From Microvelia longipes (taxonomy: Eukaryota > Arthropoda > Insecta > Hemiptera > Veliidae), in contig JACMZG010001863.1 of the NCBI GenBank assembly GCA_018340805.1, forward strand, positions 20,031,936 through 20,095,935: a DNA stretch of 64,000 nt. The letters are read 5' to 3'. Shown in pieces: positions 48,050 through 59,740 of this stretch. The notes beneath the pieces are model-generated. The model was not told the origin of the DNA. It saw only the letters and a list, made by a program, of their open reading frames with translations, and did not search any database. Within the stretch, counting starts at the first letter, position 1, and every line of letters begins with the position of its first letter. A program made the translations under genes and the position numbers.

Positions 48050-50923
48050 AATAATTACAACCCTTCTTCTCTATCTCAATTTAATAAAAAACAGAATACA
48101 CTGACAAAAGACTTACATATACTAACATACAACTGCAGATCCCTCAGGAAAAATGAGAAACTTATTGAGCTACTTGAAGAATTAAAAGAAATTGAATGGG
48201 ATGTAATTGGTTTATCAGAAGTTAAGAGGAAAGGAGAAGAATGCTATGATTTGAACTCAGGTGAGAAATTTTATTATAACGGAGATGGTTTTCAAGGGGG
48301 AACTGGTTTTATTGTTAACTCAACTATCAAAAAAGATGTGAAATTTTTTAAATCATACTCAAACAGAGTTTCTAAACTTGTCCTAAAATCACAGAAAAAA
48401 GGAAGTGGGAGATTAAAAATTATCCAAGTATATGCTCCTACAATAGCTGCTACCGAGGAAGAGATGGATAATTTTTATATGCATGTTCAACAAGCACTAG
48501 AAGAAGATACCTGCCAATACACTTGTGTCATAGGGGACTGGAATGCTAAAGTAGGCGAAAAAGGAAATGAAGACTGTGTGGGAAAATTCGGGCTAGGAGA
48601 ACGAAACCCAAGAGGAAGTAGGATGATAGAATTTATACAAGGGTTTGAAATGTTTGTAATGAATACATTTATCTACAGGAATAAAAAAGACAGATGGACA
48701 TGGATTAGCCCCAATGGAAAAATAAAGAATCAAATAGATTTCATCATATCAAATAAGAAAGAACTTGTCAAAGATGCTGGTCCAACTGATCTGATCTGCA
48801 TAGGCAGTGATCATCGACCTCTATATGCTGTACTAACATTAAAAAAGAAAAAATGGTACAAAAATAAAAACAAAGCAAGACTTAGTACAAGTGAGCTTAA
48901 AGAAAAAGGATTTGAAGGAAAATTGAATGAAACTCTCAACAGTATTGGTGATGCTTCTAAAAAAGATTTAAATGAATATAATAAATATATTACTGAAGCT
49001 ATCATTAAAACATCGAACCAATTAACCAATTCAATCCATGAAAAGAAGGCTAAGATGCCCAAAGAAATTAAAAAATTGCTAGAAAAGAGAAGGAGACTTA
49101 AAATGATTAATATTATAGATAATATAGAATATGCAGAATTATCAAAATCAATTAGGAAAAAAATTATTGAATGGAAACAAGAAAAAGAAATAAATGAAAT
49201 TGAGCAAGTCATAAAATCAGGTACTAGTATCAAAAAAATATCAAGAAAACACCAAATAGGGACCAAGACTATTCAAGCCTTAAAAGATAAGGACGGAACC
49301 ATAAAAAGAGATGCTGAAGATATTATTAATGTGATTTGTACATTCTATAAAGAATTATATAAAAATGAGGATTTAAAGAATAATAGAAAGAAACAGGAAC
49401 TTGGAGCTGCTGACTTCAATGTTGAATCAAGCAAAATATTAATAGAAGAAGTTGAATATGCTATAAAAAATCTCAAAGACGGTAAAGCCAGTGGTGAAGA
49501 TGGTGTGATTAATGAATATCTAAAAGCAGGAGGTCACGTCTTAGCGGAACATCTATGTCAACTATACAATAATTGCTTGAAGTATAACAAAATTCCGGAT
49601 ACATGGCTAGAATCCAAACTGATGCTTATCTTTAAAAAAGGCGACAAAACTGAGCTAAAAAACTTTAGACCCATTAATCTTCTGTCAGTTGTGTACAAAA
49701 CTTTTATGGCTATCATAACAAAACGTTTAGGAAATCTAATTGATGAAGCTATTCCTCCAGATCAACTAGGATTCAAAAAGAACTTCTCAACACTAGATGG
49801 AATTTTTACCCTAAAACAGCTGATATCTAAATCAAGAGAATATCAATTCAAGCTTGTCATCTTCTTCCTAGACTTTGAGAAAGCATTTGACAGTCTGACT
49901 ACAGAATCAATCCTGGCGGCTCTCAAAGAATTACAGATTGATCAAAAATATTATAACTTGTTTCAATTTATCTATGAAAACTCAAAGATAAAAATTAGAT
50001 TCCAGGGACTAGAGAAGTGGATTGATATTGGAAGAGGGCTAAAACAAGGTGACATCCCTTCCGCAAAAATTTTTACCTTGGTCCTAGAAAAAGCGTTTAG
50101 GAAACTAAACTGGTATGGAAGAGGAATTAATATTAATGGTCAGTATTTAAACAAATTAAAGTTTGCAGACGATATTGTGCTAATTGGCATTTCCGCAGAG
50201 CAACTACAACAAATGACTGATGAATTAATTAAAGAAACTCTCACTTTAGGCTTAAAAATAAATATTCAAAAGTCAAAAGTTATGTTTATGAATTGTGGCG
50301 GGACCATCACATTAGAGAATAAAACAATAGAGGAAGTAAAAGAATTTATTTATCTCGGGAGAACTATTACTTGCAGCGACAACGATGAGGTAGAAATATC
50401 TAGAAGGATTAGTATGGCGTGGAAAAGCTATAATAGATATAGAAAACTGTTTAGATCGTCAGTAAGAGCCGAAGAAAAAAGGAAACTCTGGAATTCTGTA
50501 GTTCTACCTGTATTAACATATGCCTCAGAAACATGGACCCTTACAAATGATTTACTGCGTAAAATCAGGGTAACTGTTCGTGCAATGCAAAGAAGCATGC
50601 TTCTAGTTCGTAAAAGAGACAAAAAAACAAAGATGTGGTTGCAAAAACAAACAGGCTTAGAAGACGTTGGAAAAATTATCTCTAAAAGGAAATGGCAATG
50701 GGCTGGCCACATAGCTAGAGTTTCAGACGACAGGTGGACAAAAAAAATATTAGAGTGGTACCCCAGGTATTTAAAAAGAAAAAGAGGTAAACCAAGAAAA
50801 AGATGGGATGAAGAGTTCAGGACTGTGTGTGGAGGTGTGACCTGGCTCAGAGTAGCAAACCAAAGAAGAGAATGGAAAAGAATGACGGAAGTTTACTGCC
50901 AAGTCTGGCTCACTCCCCCTTAA
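48044..50923 (+). CDS. RTE-like LINE ORF2: endonuclease and reverse transcriptase, in frame with ORF1 through TAG
   Basis: 959 codons from just after the TAG to TAA. The endonuclease has HILTYNCRSLRK (48114), IGLSEVKRKGEE (48209), VIGDWNAKVGEKG (48528), QIDFII and IGSDHRPL (48805). RT has KDGKASGEDGV, FFLDFEKAFDSL, GLKQGDIPSAKIF and KLKFADDIVLIG (50156). The C-terminus has KWQWAGHIARVSDDRW and KRKRGKPRKRWD, the RTE tail signature. No in-frame ATG occurs before about 48462, beyond the endonuclease N and E residues, so an ATG-initiated ORF2 would lack them. The coding is intact; likely a recent insertion. Confidence 0.9.
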   Translation, partial: QLNNYNPSSLSQFNKKQNTLTKDLHILTYNCRSLRKNEKLIELLEELKEIEWDVIGLSEVKRKGEECYDLNSGEKFYYNGDGFQGGTGFIVNSTIKKDVKFFKSYSNRVSKLVLKSQKKGSGRLKIIQVYAPTIAATEEEMDNFYMHVQQALEEDTCQYTCVIGDWNAKVGEKGNEDCVGKFGLGERNPRGSRMIEFIQGFEMFVMNTFIYRNKKDRWTWISPNGKIKNQIDFIISNKKELVKDAGPTDLICIGSDHRPLYAVLTLKKKKWYKNKNKARLSTSELKEKGFEGKLNETLNSIGDASKKDLNEYNKYITEAIIKTSNQLTNSIHEKKAKMPKEIKKLLEKRRRLKMINIIDNIEYAELSKSIRKKIIEWKQEKEINEIEQVIKSGTSIKKISRKHQIGTKTIQALKDKDGTIKRDAEDIINVICTFYKELYKNEDLKNNRKKQELGAADFNVESSKILIEEVEYAIKNLKDGKASGEDGVINEYLKAGGHVLAEHLCQLYNNCLKYNKIPDTWLESKLMLIFKKGDKTELKNFRPINLLSVVYKTFMAIITKRLGNLIDEAIPPDQLGFKKNFSTLDGIFTLKQLISKSREYQFKLVIFFLDFEKAFDSLTTESILAALKELQIDQKYYNLFQFIYENSKIKIRFQGLEKWIDIGRGLKQGDIPSAKIFTLVLEKAFRKLNWYGRGININGQYLNKLKFADDIVLIGISAEQLQQMTDELIKETLTLGLKINIQKSKVMFMNCGGTITLENKTIEEVKEFIYLGRTITCSDNDEVEISRRISMAWKSYNRYRKLFRSSVRAEEKRKLWNSVVLPVLTYASETWTLTNDLLRKIRVTVRAMQRSMLLVRKRDKKTKMWLQKQTGLEDVGKIISKRKWQWAGHIARVSDDRWTKKILEWYPRYLKRKRGKPRKRWDEEFRTVCGGVTWLRVANQRREWKRMTEVYCQVWLTPP

Positions 50924-51344
50924 AATAAAAAAAATGTAGAAATTCAAAATATAAACATGAAGAAAAAGATTAATAATATAGATCATTATTTTAGTGAATC
51001 AAAAAAATATAATAAAAATAAATAAATAAAATAATAATATCATTTTCATGCATAGAATTTAAAAATATTTATTTTTTGTGTCTCTATATTATTTATCTTG
51101 ACTTCTTTGTATAAAATCAATAAAAAAATAAATTATAAAAAATTAAAAACTTGAAATTTTTGATAAATTATAAAGAAATTATCTATAAGAATTGGAGAAT
51201 AATTATAATAATATAACCCTCTTATAGAGGAACCACAGCATATGCTGATTTGCATGTTTGTAAAAAAATAGAACTTATCAAAAAAAATCTTTTTACCAGC
51301 AATAAATGGTTATTGTATTGTATTGTATTGTATAGATACCAACC

Positions 51345-53461
51345 AGAATTTAAATTATGCTATTTCACTTTTTAATGATGCACTAACTTCATTTATTAAA
51401 ACTAAAAGCGTAATAAAAGATTCTAAACTATATTAACATAATCATACACTATACAAAAATTATACATGTAAACATTAAAAAAAATATATACATTATTCAC
51501 AGACTTTATTTTAAGATGATTTATTACACTAACTGATACTTATCGATTGTTTAATATTTGACAATGAAAATAGTGATACAATAACATACTATATAAATTT
51601 TTCACATACATTATTTCCATTAATAAAATGCCTTTATGGTTTCAAGGGAAATTAATAGCATTATTAATATAAAACAGTACAGTAACACTGATTTTTTTTT
51701 TAAATTCTTCAATGTAACAGTTTTTAAAGGTTTTTTTAAACATAGCTTACCAAACCATACCAAGGTGCAATATGAAGTAGTTTGTAAAATTTTATTTTTA
51801 TTTCATATTTGTTTAACTCCGATGATGACTAATTTTTAGTCGAAAGCTAAGTTATTATTATATATTAAAAAAATATAGGACTTTTGTGTAATTAATCTGT
51901 TTTTATTTATTTAAAACAGTACAACAAAATAATGTGTAAAGACAATTTTTGAAAACATCACAATGAAAATTGCGTGCACAGTGATATTGGAACTTCATCT
52001 GTTTTATATTCCAAACATGTAATGACACTAATAGTTAAATTAAAAAGATTCATTATAAATTAGCAAAACCTGCAATGAATAACAGATATATCAGAGTCGG
52101 TAATTGTGATGTTAACAAGGCTGTTAGTATCCTTATGAAATCAAATAATAAATTAAAAGTGTATTTGACAAATGTACCAGTATATTTAAGTTCATGTGAT
52201 AGAGAGCAGAGTCCAATCTATATAAAACAATGGATCTGATAAAAAACATGACTCATTTTATTAATTGTGTATCAAACCAAACTGGGAAGTATCTTATATC
52301 ATTTATAGACTTAATTTATATAATATATACACTGATGATGAGATACTTCCCAAAACACATCTGAATTGTGATATAGACCAAGCATAATAAAAATAAGTTT
52401 TTTAAACTTTTTAATTGTAGAATCAAACATTTGATAAAACTGACCCATCTTTAAAAGAGCCGAAACCAGGGGCGGACTGGCCATAGAGGGCGAGGGTGAC
52501 AGTCCTCCTTGGGCCCCTCAGCCAAAAATAAACTTAAAGAAAAACAACAAAAAATTAAAAAAATGATTAAAATATTTAATATTTGATATTCATAAAACAA
52601 TGGGCTCAATACCCCAAGGTAAAGCCTAAAAAGCTTCAAGAGACAAATGATTTTAAAGTACTTGTTAATATTCTCAATTTGTTACCTAAATTTAGGTCTT
52701 TTAAGGCCCCCAGTCTTTATACTTGGGTCTTTTAAGGTCCCAAACGGAAGAGTAGGCCTCAAGGAGCCCTTAATATACTTGATCAGGGCCCTAAAAATTA
52801 AACATAAAATAGTTTATTTAAAAATTGCAATTAAATAAATAAAATTAAGTTTCACTTAAGTTTATTTTATTTGAACTAATTTATTTTATTTACTTTAGTT
52901 TTTTTTTAAATTTATTTAAATAAAATAATAATATTTTATTCAATTTTTGTTAAATATAAAATTAAAGTAAAAAAAACAATAAAAAATTACTAAATCATTA
53001 TTAAAAGTAAATTTCACATGAATATGTGAACACATTAATACTAAGAAATTAGACTTATAAGAGACCTTTTACAACTAATTTTATATGAATAACAAAACAT
53101 GTTTTATCATAAAATGGCCACAGCTCATCACATTGTAGCATTAATGTTTTGTACATAAATGTTAGCATTCGGTTAAGTAGCTGGTGTATTTACAAATAGA
53201 TAAAAAATTAGAGACATACTTATATGGTTTGTACGGAAGTCTTACTTTCGCCAATATATGGCACTTATTTTTTACTTTTAAAATTGATTAAAAACAGGAA
53301 AAAATTCTAAAAATATAAAACAAGGGATTCATAAAGAATCAGTGGTCCTAAGTAGCAGAAATAACTTTTTACTGCAATGAGAAAATTACAAGCCAGAAAT
53401 AAAATCACAAATTATTTTGAATGATCTGTGATTTGTTAAAAGCTGGCTTGAAGGCCTTATG
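51345..53461. other. Intergenic DNA with dispersed repeat pieces
   Basis: No gene seen. 51819-51847 holds a hammerhead-like pattern (GATGAT, GACTA...TAGTC, GAAA). 52460-52530 has 'aggggcggactggccataga', and 52690-52800 matches the 'tcagggccctaaa' repeat of 16930-18080. Includes the 3' UTR of the sulfotransferase gene on the minus strand near 53461; an AATAAA signal was not assigned. Confidence 0.5.
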
Positions 53462-53682
53462 TCATTTAGGGCTGATTTTTTCAAATGTAAACTGTCTCCC
53501 TCGGTCAATGAGCAAGCCATCACGTCCAACATCCATTCTCTTCTTTGCAAAATTAAACTGCTCTAAAGCAAATTCATAAAGTTCATTTTCCATTTTCCAG
53601 ATGGCTGTTTTCTTAATAGCAGCGACAGTTTCTTCTGAAGGTGGAATTTTTAAATTGGTTCTTCTTAAGTGATTCTTTTTAC
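53462..53682 (-). CDS. Hs2st: Hs2st terminal coding exon
   Basis: 221 nt after ATTGTAG, to TGA at 53462-53464. Encodes [35 protein letters not shown] and [11 protein letters not shown], which is the family C-terminus. Confidence 0.93.
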
Positions 53683-56600
53683 CTACAATAAAGAGATAAA
53701 ATTAAGATTTCATGAAAGTAAAAACATTAAAGTAGAGAAAGAAGACACCTGAAGACACTGTTATACAACCACATCTCTAAGAACATCTCTAAGTTGATGA
53801 TGGTCACAAATTTCAATACTTAATCATGTAAATTAATCAGATTGGTTTATAATGGAAAATTAAAATAATATACTTGCTGAAATTGTAAACATAAAATGAA
53901 ATTTATCATTCATTTTTATTCACAATCTAATCAATTATTTATACTTTTTTATAAAAAAAATACATACATAAATAATGACATAAAATAATTATAATACATA
54001 AATACTTAATATACATAAATAATTATCTACTTGATTAATATTAAGTGAATCTTTAGGCTGAACCAACTCGGATATAGTACAAGACAAAATTCAAATTAAA
54101 ATATAACGCTATTGACTCACTGGACATGAAATGATCAAGAGCTCCTTTGAAAATAGTGGGTAAGGCACTTTCAAGGACAGCAATAAATTCAGGAAGTTGT
54201 TCAGTAACTCCAACAACTAGGTATTTATTAACCACATTTCTCTTGGCTTCTTCTAGCGCCCATCGATTACCAGGCTCCCTAAAAAATAGCATATATGGCT
54301 ATCTTTATAATAAGAAAAAGTTTGCCCAAATAATAAATAAAAAGGGACAGTCATAAGGTACATCAATGATGTAGAATAGGTATTCTACATATTCTTAGCC
54401 CAGGTGGCTAAATAATTCTTTGCACGGCCATAACGAACAGGATCAAATTTGTGCTAAGCTATGTGTGTTATCATAGGGATATGCAAATTTATGGTGTGGA
54501 TCCATCATGAATAATAATTATTGATTCTCTGGATAAACTAGGAAATAATTTTTTCAACAAATATAAATATATACAGGGTGTTTCATATAAAGTGTCCACC
54601 AAAGAAGGAGGTGATAGTACTCCTCAAAGGGAACAAAAAATGTTCTATAACATAAACCCTGATCTCCAACCGTTTTCCCACAAGGTCAAATTTTATATTA
54701 AAAAAAATGACCTCACATCATAAAATTATTAATAGCTTTTTAACTATTAATAATAATAAAAATTTGCTAAACTGGATTTGTAATGTAATGTGTGATTTGT
54801 CAATTTTATTAAAATGAAATAATAAGATACTTTTAAATACAATGGCTTTAACATACCAGCATCCAGGGGAGTGACCACAAAGGAAAGGAATTTGAAGCCA
54901 CATGTTACTAGGGTCACAGTCACTATGCCTATTCTTCACACACTCATCAAAAGTCTGAAAATAATTTTAAGATCAAATATATAAACATTTATACTATACT
55001 TAATTTTTGTTTGCAAAACAAATCTGAACTGGTATTTCACCTAAATTATACACACATGTTGGTCTTCATGTTGAAGACTAACATGTGAGTATAGTTTCAT
55101 TTTATTATCAGGATTAGTTTCATATCCTATAACAACTTGTATTCATTTTTTTAAATTGAATTAAAAATTAACTCAGTTGAGTGGATATTTGGTACAAGTA
55201 TATGATAAATAAATATACAAAGTTTAGGATTCAAAGTATGAGCTCTAGAGGAGTTCATCATGATCAGAATAATAATATAAGTCTCTCCACTGATGTATTA
55301 TTTATTTAAAATAAAACATAACCGCCTTTCAACCAACTAAAGTTCATCATCAGTGCTTGCTTTGTCTGGATCACTGGTACTGGTGAATTATTTGTTATTA
55401 CTTTGCCTGGAGCCAGTTTTTAATACATCAGTGGAGAGACTTATATTATTATTCTGATCATGATGAACTCCTCTAGCACTCATACTTTGAATCCTGATAA
55501 TTCGGCCAGTACCAGCGCTCCAGACAAAGCATGCACTGATGATGTGATGAGCTTTAGTTGGTTGAAAGCCGGTTATGCTTTATTTTAAATAAATAACACA
55601 TCAGAGAAGAGACTTGTATTATTATTCTATACAAAGTTTGGTTTCAATATGGCAAGTATACCTACAGTTTTTGTTGGATAAAAGAAGTTCAGCAGCAGCT
55701 CTAGGAATAAAACAAATTTAGTTAGTGTCTGAGGACAAGTGAAGCAAGTCCAGAGACATGAAACAGAATAAATATGATGAATTTATATTGTAAGGACGAC
55801 CAAAGCAAGTTTGAAGTAGTGAGGATGTTCATAGTGAATCTGATGTGATGAGGATAAGTTCCAATGTACTTCCTACCTGATTTGTTTCACTTTAACTGAT
55901 CATATTTTGCTCTAATATACAAATATGATTACATTTCAAATTTCACAAATGAATCCACCAAACAAAATACAAAAGAAATTCCAGCTCACACAATGTGAAT
56001 ATTTCTGGTAAACAAAACAAGGACATTTAAATAAAAGAAATACTTACAGTAGTGTCTCCATGTTTGTTTCTTATAAGATGAGGCCTATAATTATCTCCAT
56101 ATCTCAAAAAATAATAATACGATACTAAACGATCTAAAGGTTTTCTAATTAAATTTATATATATTGGTAACTGACTAGTCCCAAACCTGAAAAATAAACG
56201 AGAAAGAAAAACAAAGATAAAACATCTTATTCATTAACTTAAGTTTCAGTAATCAAGAAATAGTGGGACAATTATAAGTGAAATAATGACACCAGGGTCA
56301 TTAATTTGTCATTTATAATGTAATCTTAGTGAGATTACAAAACTATTATCATCATAAATCATGCATCATAAAAACATGAAATTTAAACTTACTTTTCAAA
56401 GTTAATATAAGCTACATGACCATGGTAAAGCCCAGGCTTCTTAGCCTGCCAATGTGTGACATTATAAACAAATCTAGCCTAAAACATTAGAACGCAAATG
56501 TAACTTTAATAGCATTGAAATATAGAAAACAAATAGAAATACCAGCAAGAGGAAATATTGAACATAAACTATGAGATTGTTTGGATGATGGAATTTTATA

Positions 56601-57944
56601 CAAACGCAAACCACTAAGGACAAAAAAATATTATCTACAAATTAAATTTTTTAGACCAATAAAGATTCAAAACATTATTCTTATACTAAAGTGCTAAAAT
56701 CTGTAATTAATTGTGATTACAGGGCAACATCCTGTAATCAAAAATAAATGTAGGTTAAAAAATAAAACAAGTAAATATATTATAGCAGTTAAACAACATA
56801 AATAGAAATATAGTATTTTTTAACTGAAATTAAACTTAAGTATAAATTATAACACTCATATACTGCAGGCAAAGAATATGCATGAAATGGTAAATAAATA
56901 TTTTAAATAGCTTAAAAACCAATTTCAGAAAAAACTGCTTTCATTTTAACAATTAAATTATTAAATTGCACCAATAACATACTCAGATCACAAATACAGC
57001 AGACGTAATACTATATAAGCCAGCTCTATTTCATAGAATATTTTTTTAGAAAAAAGACACTGATGCTCTGATTAATTTGTTTAATTATTTTAGGTATACT
57101 GCAAACAGGCTAACCCCAAATAGAGCACTGTCAAGAGAATTTAACAGTCCAGTTAGTTTTCAATAATAAGAAATATTACCTTTTATTTCAACTTAATCTC
57201 ATTAATGGGTGGAATTACTTTACACATAGAATTTCATCTCGGTTTGTCAATTTCTCAAGGACTTAATTTGCCAATGGTCTCTTAGGAATCAGATAATGTC
57301 ATTCACCTCTCCATTGCAGTGGAGCTGTGGTGGCAACACTAATGAAGCCTTCTCACTTGCCACACTACAAGCCCTGGTTTTAAGCCAGACTTCTTTCCTC
57401 CTACTTTTTTACCAACTGCAAGTTCAATTAACTAGTGGATTCTAAGTTGAATGAAAAGACAAGCCGTAAATGGCACAAAGAATGGATCGACTTCATTTAA
57501 GTACAATTTGTTAAACAAGTTAGTTTGATCCATTTTGTTTCGGGATTATGAAGGTACAACACATTTAAATATATTAATTAATATTGTAAATATAAATAAA
57601 ATAATTGTAGAGAGTTACACTACATTTACTTTTACCTAATTTAAAATCCAATATGCTAAGCTGATAATTATAATAAAACTAAAATAGGAAAGATTATTGA
57701 CTGACCTGATCACTTAAACTGAGGTAATGAGAATTTTTAGTAACATTTAAATGAAGAACATTAAATCCATTTCTTTTACATAAATCATAAGCTACATTAA
57801 CAAAACTAGTTGAAGCAGTTTTAGGGACCCTGTTATATATCACAACTATATCTCTATTATCTAAAGATCCTTTAAAAGATGATTTTTCTATTATGCTTTG
57901 CTGCAATGCACTATTGGCTGCTTGTAGCTTGGCTACTGTCAATT
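53462..57944 (-). CDS. Hs2st: Heparan sulfate 2-O-sulfotransferase, six 3' exons through stop (5' exon not found)
   Basis: A Golgi type II membrane enzyme that moves sulfate from PAPS to C2 of iduronic acid in heparan sulfate. Exons: 57706-57944, 56393-56478, 56048-56186, 54857-54954, 54121-54278 and 53462-53682, all GT..AG and phase-consistent (941 nt). Visible features are the PAPS loop [12 protein letters not shown], the catalytic-His segment YHGHVAY, the second PAPS site [20 protein letters not shown], four conserved Cys in the 54857-54954 exon, and the conserved end [18 protein letters not shown]...FEKISPK. The first visible exon starts in the stem ([14 protein letters not shown]), so the cytoplasmic tail and transmembrane segment lie further upstream, probably beyond 64000. 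All key residues are present; likely functional. Confidence 0.95.
54121..54278 (-). CDS. Hs2st: Hs2st exon
   Basis: 158 nt between TTTTTTAG and GTGAGT. Encodes [40 protein letters not shown] and FKGALDHFM, matching the helical region after the disulfide segment. Confidence 0.92.
54573..54720 (+). repeat. One terminus of a TACAGGGTG-type transposon fragment, in Hs2st intron
   Basis: 'tatacagggtgtttcatata' begins a piece with no matching far end. The same terminal sequence bounds 58475-59740, so it is probably a truncated relative. Confidence 0.4.
54857..54954 (-). CDS. Hs2st: Hs2st exon: disulfide-rich segment
   Basis: 98 nt between ATTTTCAG and [23 protein letters not shown] then [15 protein letters not shown], giving the four Cys that form two disulfides in the family. 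Confidence 0.93.
55226..55627. mobile_element. Palindromic element with 12-bp target duplication and hammerhead-like cores, in Hs2st intron
   Basis: TATACAAAGTTT flanks it at 55214-55225 and 55628-55639. Inside are inverted copies of 'tctc.actgatgtatta', 'agtctctcc' and 'gaggagttcatcatgatcag'. 'ctgatgatgaactttagttg' (minus, 55337-55356) and 'ctgatgatgtgatgagcttt' (plus, 55541-55560) are each followed by 'ggttgaaag'. It interrupts a copy of repeat family B (55020-55890), whose two parts join across the duplication. Confidence 0.65.
56048..56186 (-). CDS. Hs2st: Hs2st exon: 3'-phosphate-binding region
   Basis: 139 nt between TTTTCAG and GTAAGTAT. Encodes [20 protein letters not shown], then [17 protein letters not shown] and HGDTT. 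The Arg and Ser of the PAPS 3'-phosphate site are present. Confidence 0.93.
56393..56478 (-). CDS. Hs2st: Hs2st exon: catalytic histidine segment
   Basis: 86 nt between TTTTAG and GTAAGT. Encodes [20 protein letters not shown] and [12 protein letters not shown] contains the two His of the active site in this family. Confidence 0.93.
57706..57944 (-). CDS. Hs2st: Hs2st exon: stem region and PAPS 5'-phosphosulfate loop
   Basis: Acceptor TTTTACAG, donor GTCAGT. Encodes a helical stem ([19 protein letters not shown]), then [20 protein letters not shown] with the conserved Lys of the PAPS loop, and [13 protein letters not shown], not an ATG, sits near the border, so this is an internal exon. Confidence 0.93.
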
Positions 57945-58474
57945 CTGTAAAATAAGTAAAAAATTAAATTAATTTAAATTTTTATTTAGATTATAGCAAA
58001 TTTAGGGTAGTCCAGTGGTTCAAGTCAAATCCACTTATCTTTATGATCCAGCATTCGAAAGGATGCTAAAAGAATCCTTGCCCCTCTAATTAGTTCCTGC
58101 CAATAATTCAAGGCAGAAATGCACTGCTACCAACTATGCCAAAATTGATTGCCATATATTGATTGATTTATTTTTATGTGATAGGAATGAATGATTATTC
58201 AGTGTTGCAAAATTTAGAACTAAGAAACTTTTTGTCAGTAAAAAGGTCATTTTTTGCTACCAGTTTTACTTTTTCTCATTGTGTATATGATATAATCTTA
58301 TCTCCCAGTGTATGTATGCTAGAGAGTTGAAATCAGATATTAAAATTAATCTTTATGTCTAGTTAAACCATAATAACAAGTCAGCAAAAATTTGTAAAAC
58401 ACGGAAAAATGTATTGATCTAGCACGACGAAGACCAAAATATGTCCCAAGTTTCATCACATTATCAGCATTATA
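57945..58474. other. Hs2st upstream intron with start of repeat family B copy
   Basis: From about 58230 the sequence is family B ('ccaagtttcatcacattatcagca'), broken at 58471 by the next transposon. No first exon of Hs2st recognised. Confidence 0.5.
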
Positions 58475-59740
58475 CAGGGTGACTTACTCTTAATGGGACA
58501 AAATGAAAATCTTGATTCTATGGACCAGGATGAACAAAAAATGTCATGTAAGCATAGGGTCAATTCTCAATAGTTCTCTAAAAAATCGATATATCGAATT
58601 ATTCGATACTTTACTATCTAATTCTCTAAAACGATCTACAACTTGAAAACTACTAAAGCTAAAGAGATGCGGTTTTCACTATTCTCAAGGACATTAAATT
58701 CCCTTTAAAATGGTATACTTTATGTCGCAATCATCACAATTAAACTTTAATTTATTTGCTTTTAAAATAAAAATTTTTATTAGTACTAAAAATGTAAAAA
58801 ATTTTAAATGCCAAAATCTTATATTTGTTCACTCATAGTTGAAACCTAAAAATCTTAAAAACAGCCTCATTCCATACCCTTTAAAATGATTATAACATAA
58901 TCTATGGCTTGTTATTAACTTTAACCGAGATATTCTTAAAAAACTTGATGTAAGTCGCTTAGATTCTAAATTATTCACTATGTAAACAAAGACATTTACA
59001 TTTAAATTATTTCAATTTGATTTACAAAATAAACTTTATTTTATTAGTTTATAACTATATTATTAATTATTCTATGTTTTGTTAATCATAGAAAATAATC
59101 AACCCCCTCCCCTCCACTCCCATATAGCTTAAAAAACTTAATTTAAGTCTCTTATAATAAAACAAATGCAACAAAAACATTTCTTGAAGAATTTTGTTGA
59201 AAGAATACAAAGTAATAGGTATATTTTATACATAATTAAATAATTAATAAATAATTAACTTTTTACTGCAAGGGGAATTAAAAATCATTCTTCATGTAAA
59301 TCATAAGAGAGATTCAAATCTTCCTCCTTCAACTCTAATACATAGTCTACATCTTCTTAAAACTAATCGTGTAGCTTTTTCAATTTGTGCTGCAGTTATT
59401 GCAGCTCTTGACTCATGCACTTTTAGCATCAGGTCATCTCGATTTTGTGGGGCTTGCCTGTATACTTCATCTTTCATTGCGCCCCAGAGAAAAAAATCTA
59501 GAGGATTTTTTTAGAATTTAATGTCCTTGAGAATAGTGAAAACCGCATCTCTTTAGCTTTAGTAGTTTTCAAGTTGTAGATCGTTTTAGAGAATTAGATA
59601 GTAAAGTATCGAATAATTCGATATATCGATTTTTCTAGAGAACTATTGAGAATCGACCTATGCTTACATGACATTTTTTGTTCATCCTGGTCCATAGAAT
59701 CAAGATTTTCATTTTGTCCCATTAAGAGTAAGTCACCCTG
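58475..59740 (-). mobile_element. DNA transposon with about 225-bp inverted repeats, internally deleted, transposase C-terminus left
   Basis: CAGGGTGACTTACTC and its complement form the ends, each flanked by TATA. The arms (58475-58700, 59514-59740) are almost identical. On the minus strand at about 59310-59510 a stretch reads NPLDFFLWGAMKDEVYRQAP, RRCRLCIRVEGGRFE: the last catalytic block and tail of a Tc1/mariner-superfamily (IS630-like) transposase. The rest of the gene is missing. It sits inside a family B repeat. Confidence 0.75.
59310..59512 (-). pseudogene. Transposase C-terminal remnant (IS630/Tc1-mariner type)
   Basis: LDFFLWGAMKDEVY carries the usual P/L-D-FFLWG block with the third acidic residue region. 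LMLKVHESRAAITAAQ and CIRVEGGRFES form the expected tail. The upstream DD core is absent, so it cannot act. Confidence 0.7.

Larger units (their letters stand above)
46777..51331 (+). mobile_element. Full-length RTE-like LINE with 13-bp target duplications
   Basis: ATAGATACCAACC flanks it at 46764-46776 and 51332-51344. Layout: 5' UTR beginning 'ttataaggttaaggttaagg', ORF1 (47210-48043), ORF2 (48044-50923), about 400-bp 3' UTR and a (TTGTA)n tail at 51312-51331. Short-repeat tails are usual for RTE elements. ORF2 is fully open, and ORF1 is broken only by two offsetting homopolymer indels. ORF1 and ORF2 share a frame across one TAG codon. Confidence 0.9.

Noticed and set aside
48811..49266. 151-codon minus-strand ORF
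   Set aside because: Antisense shadow of the LINE ORF2, hydrophobic composition from complementing Lys-rich codons.
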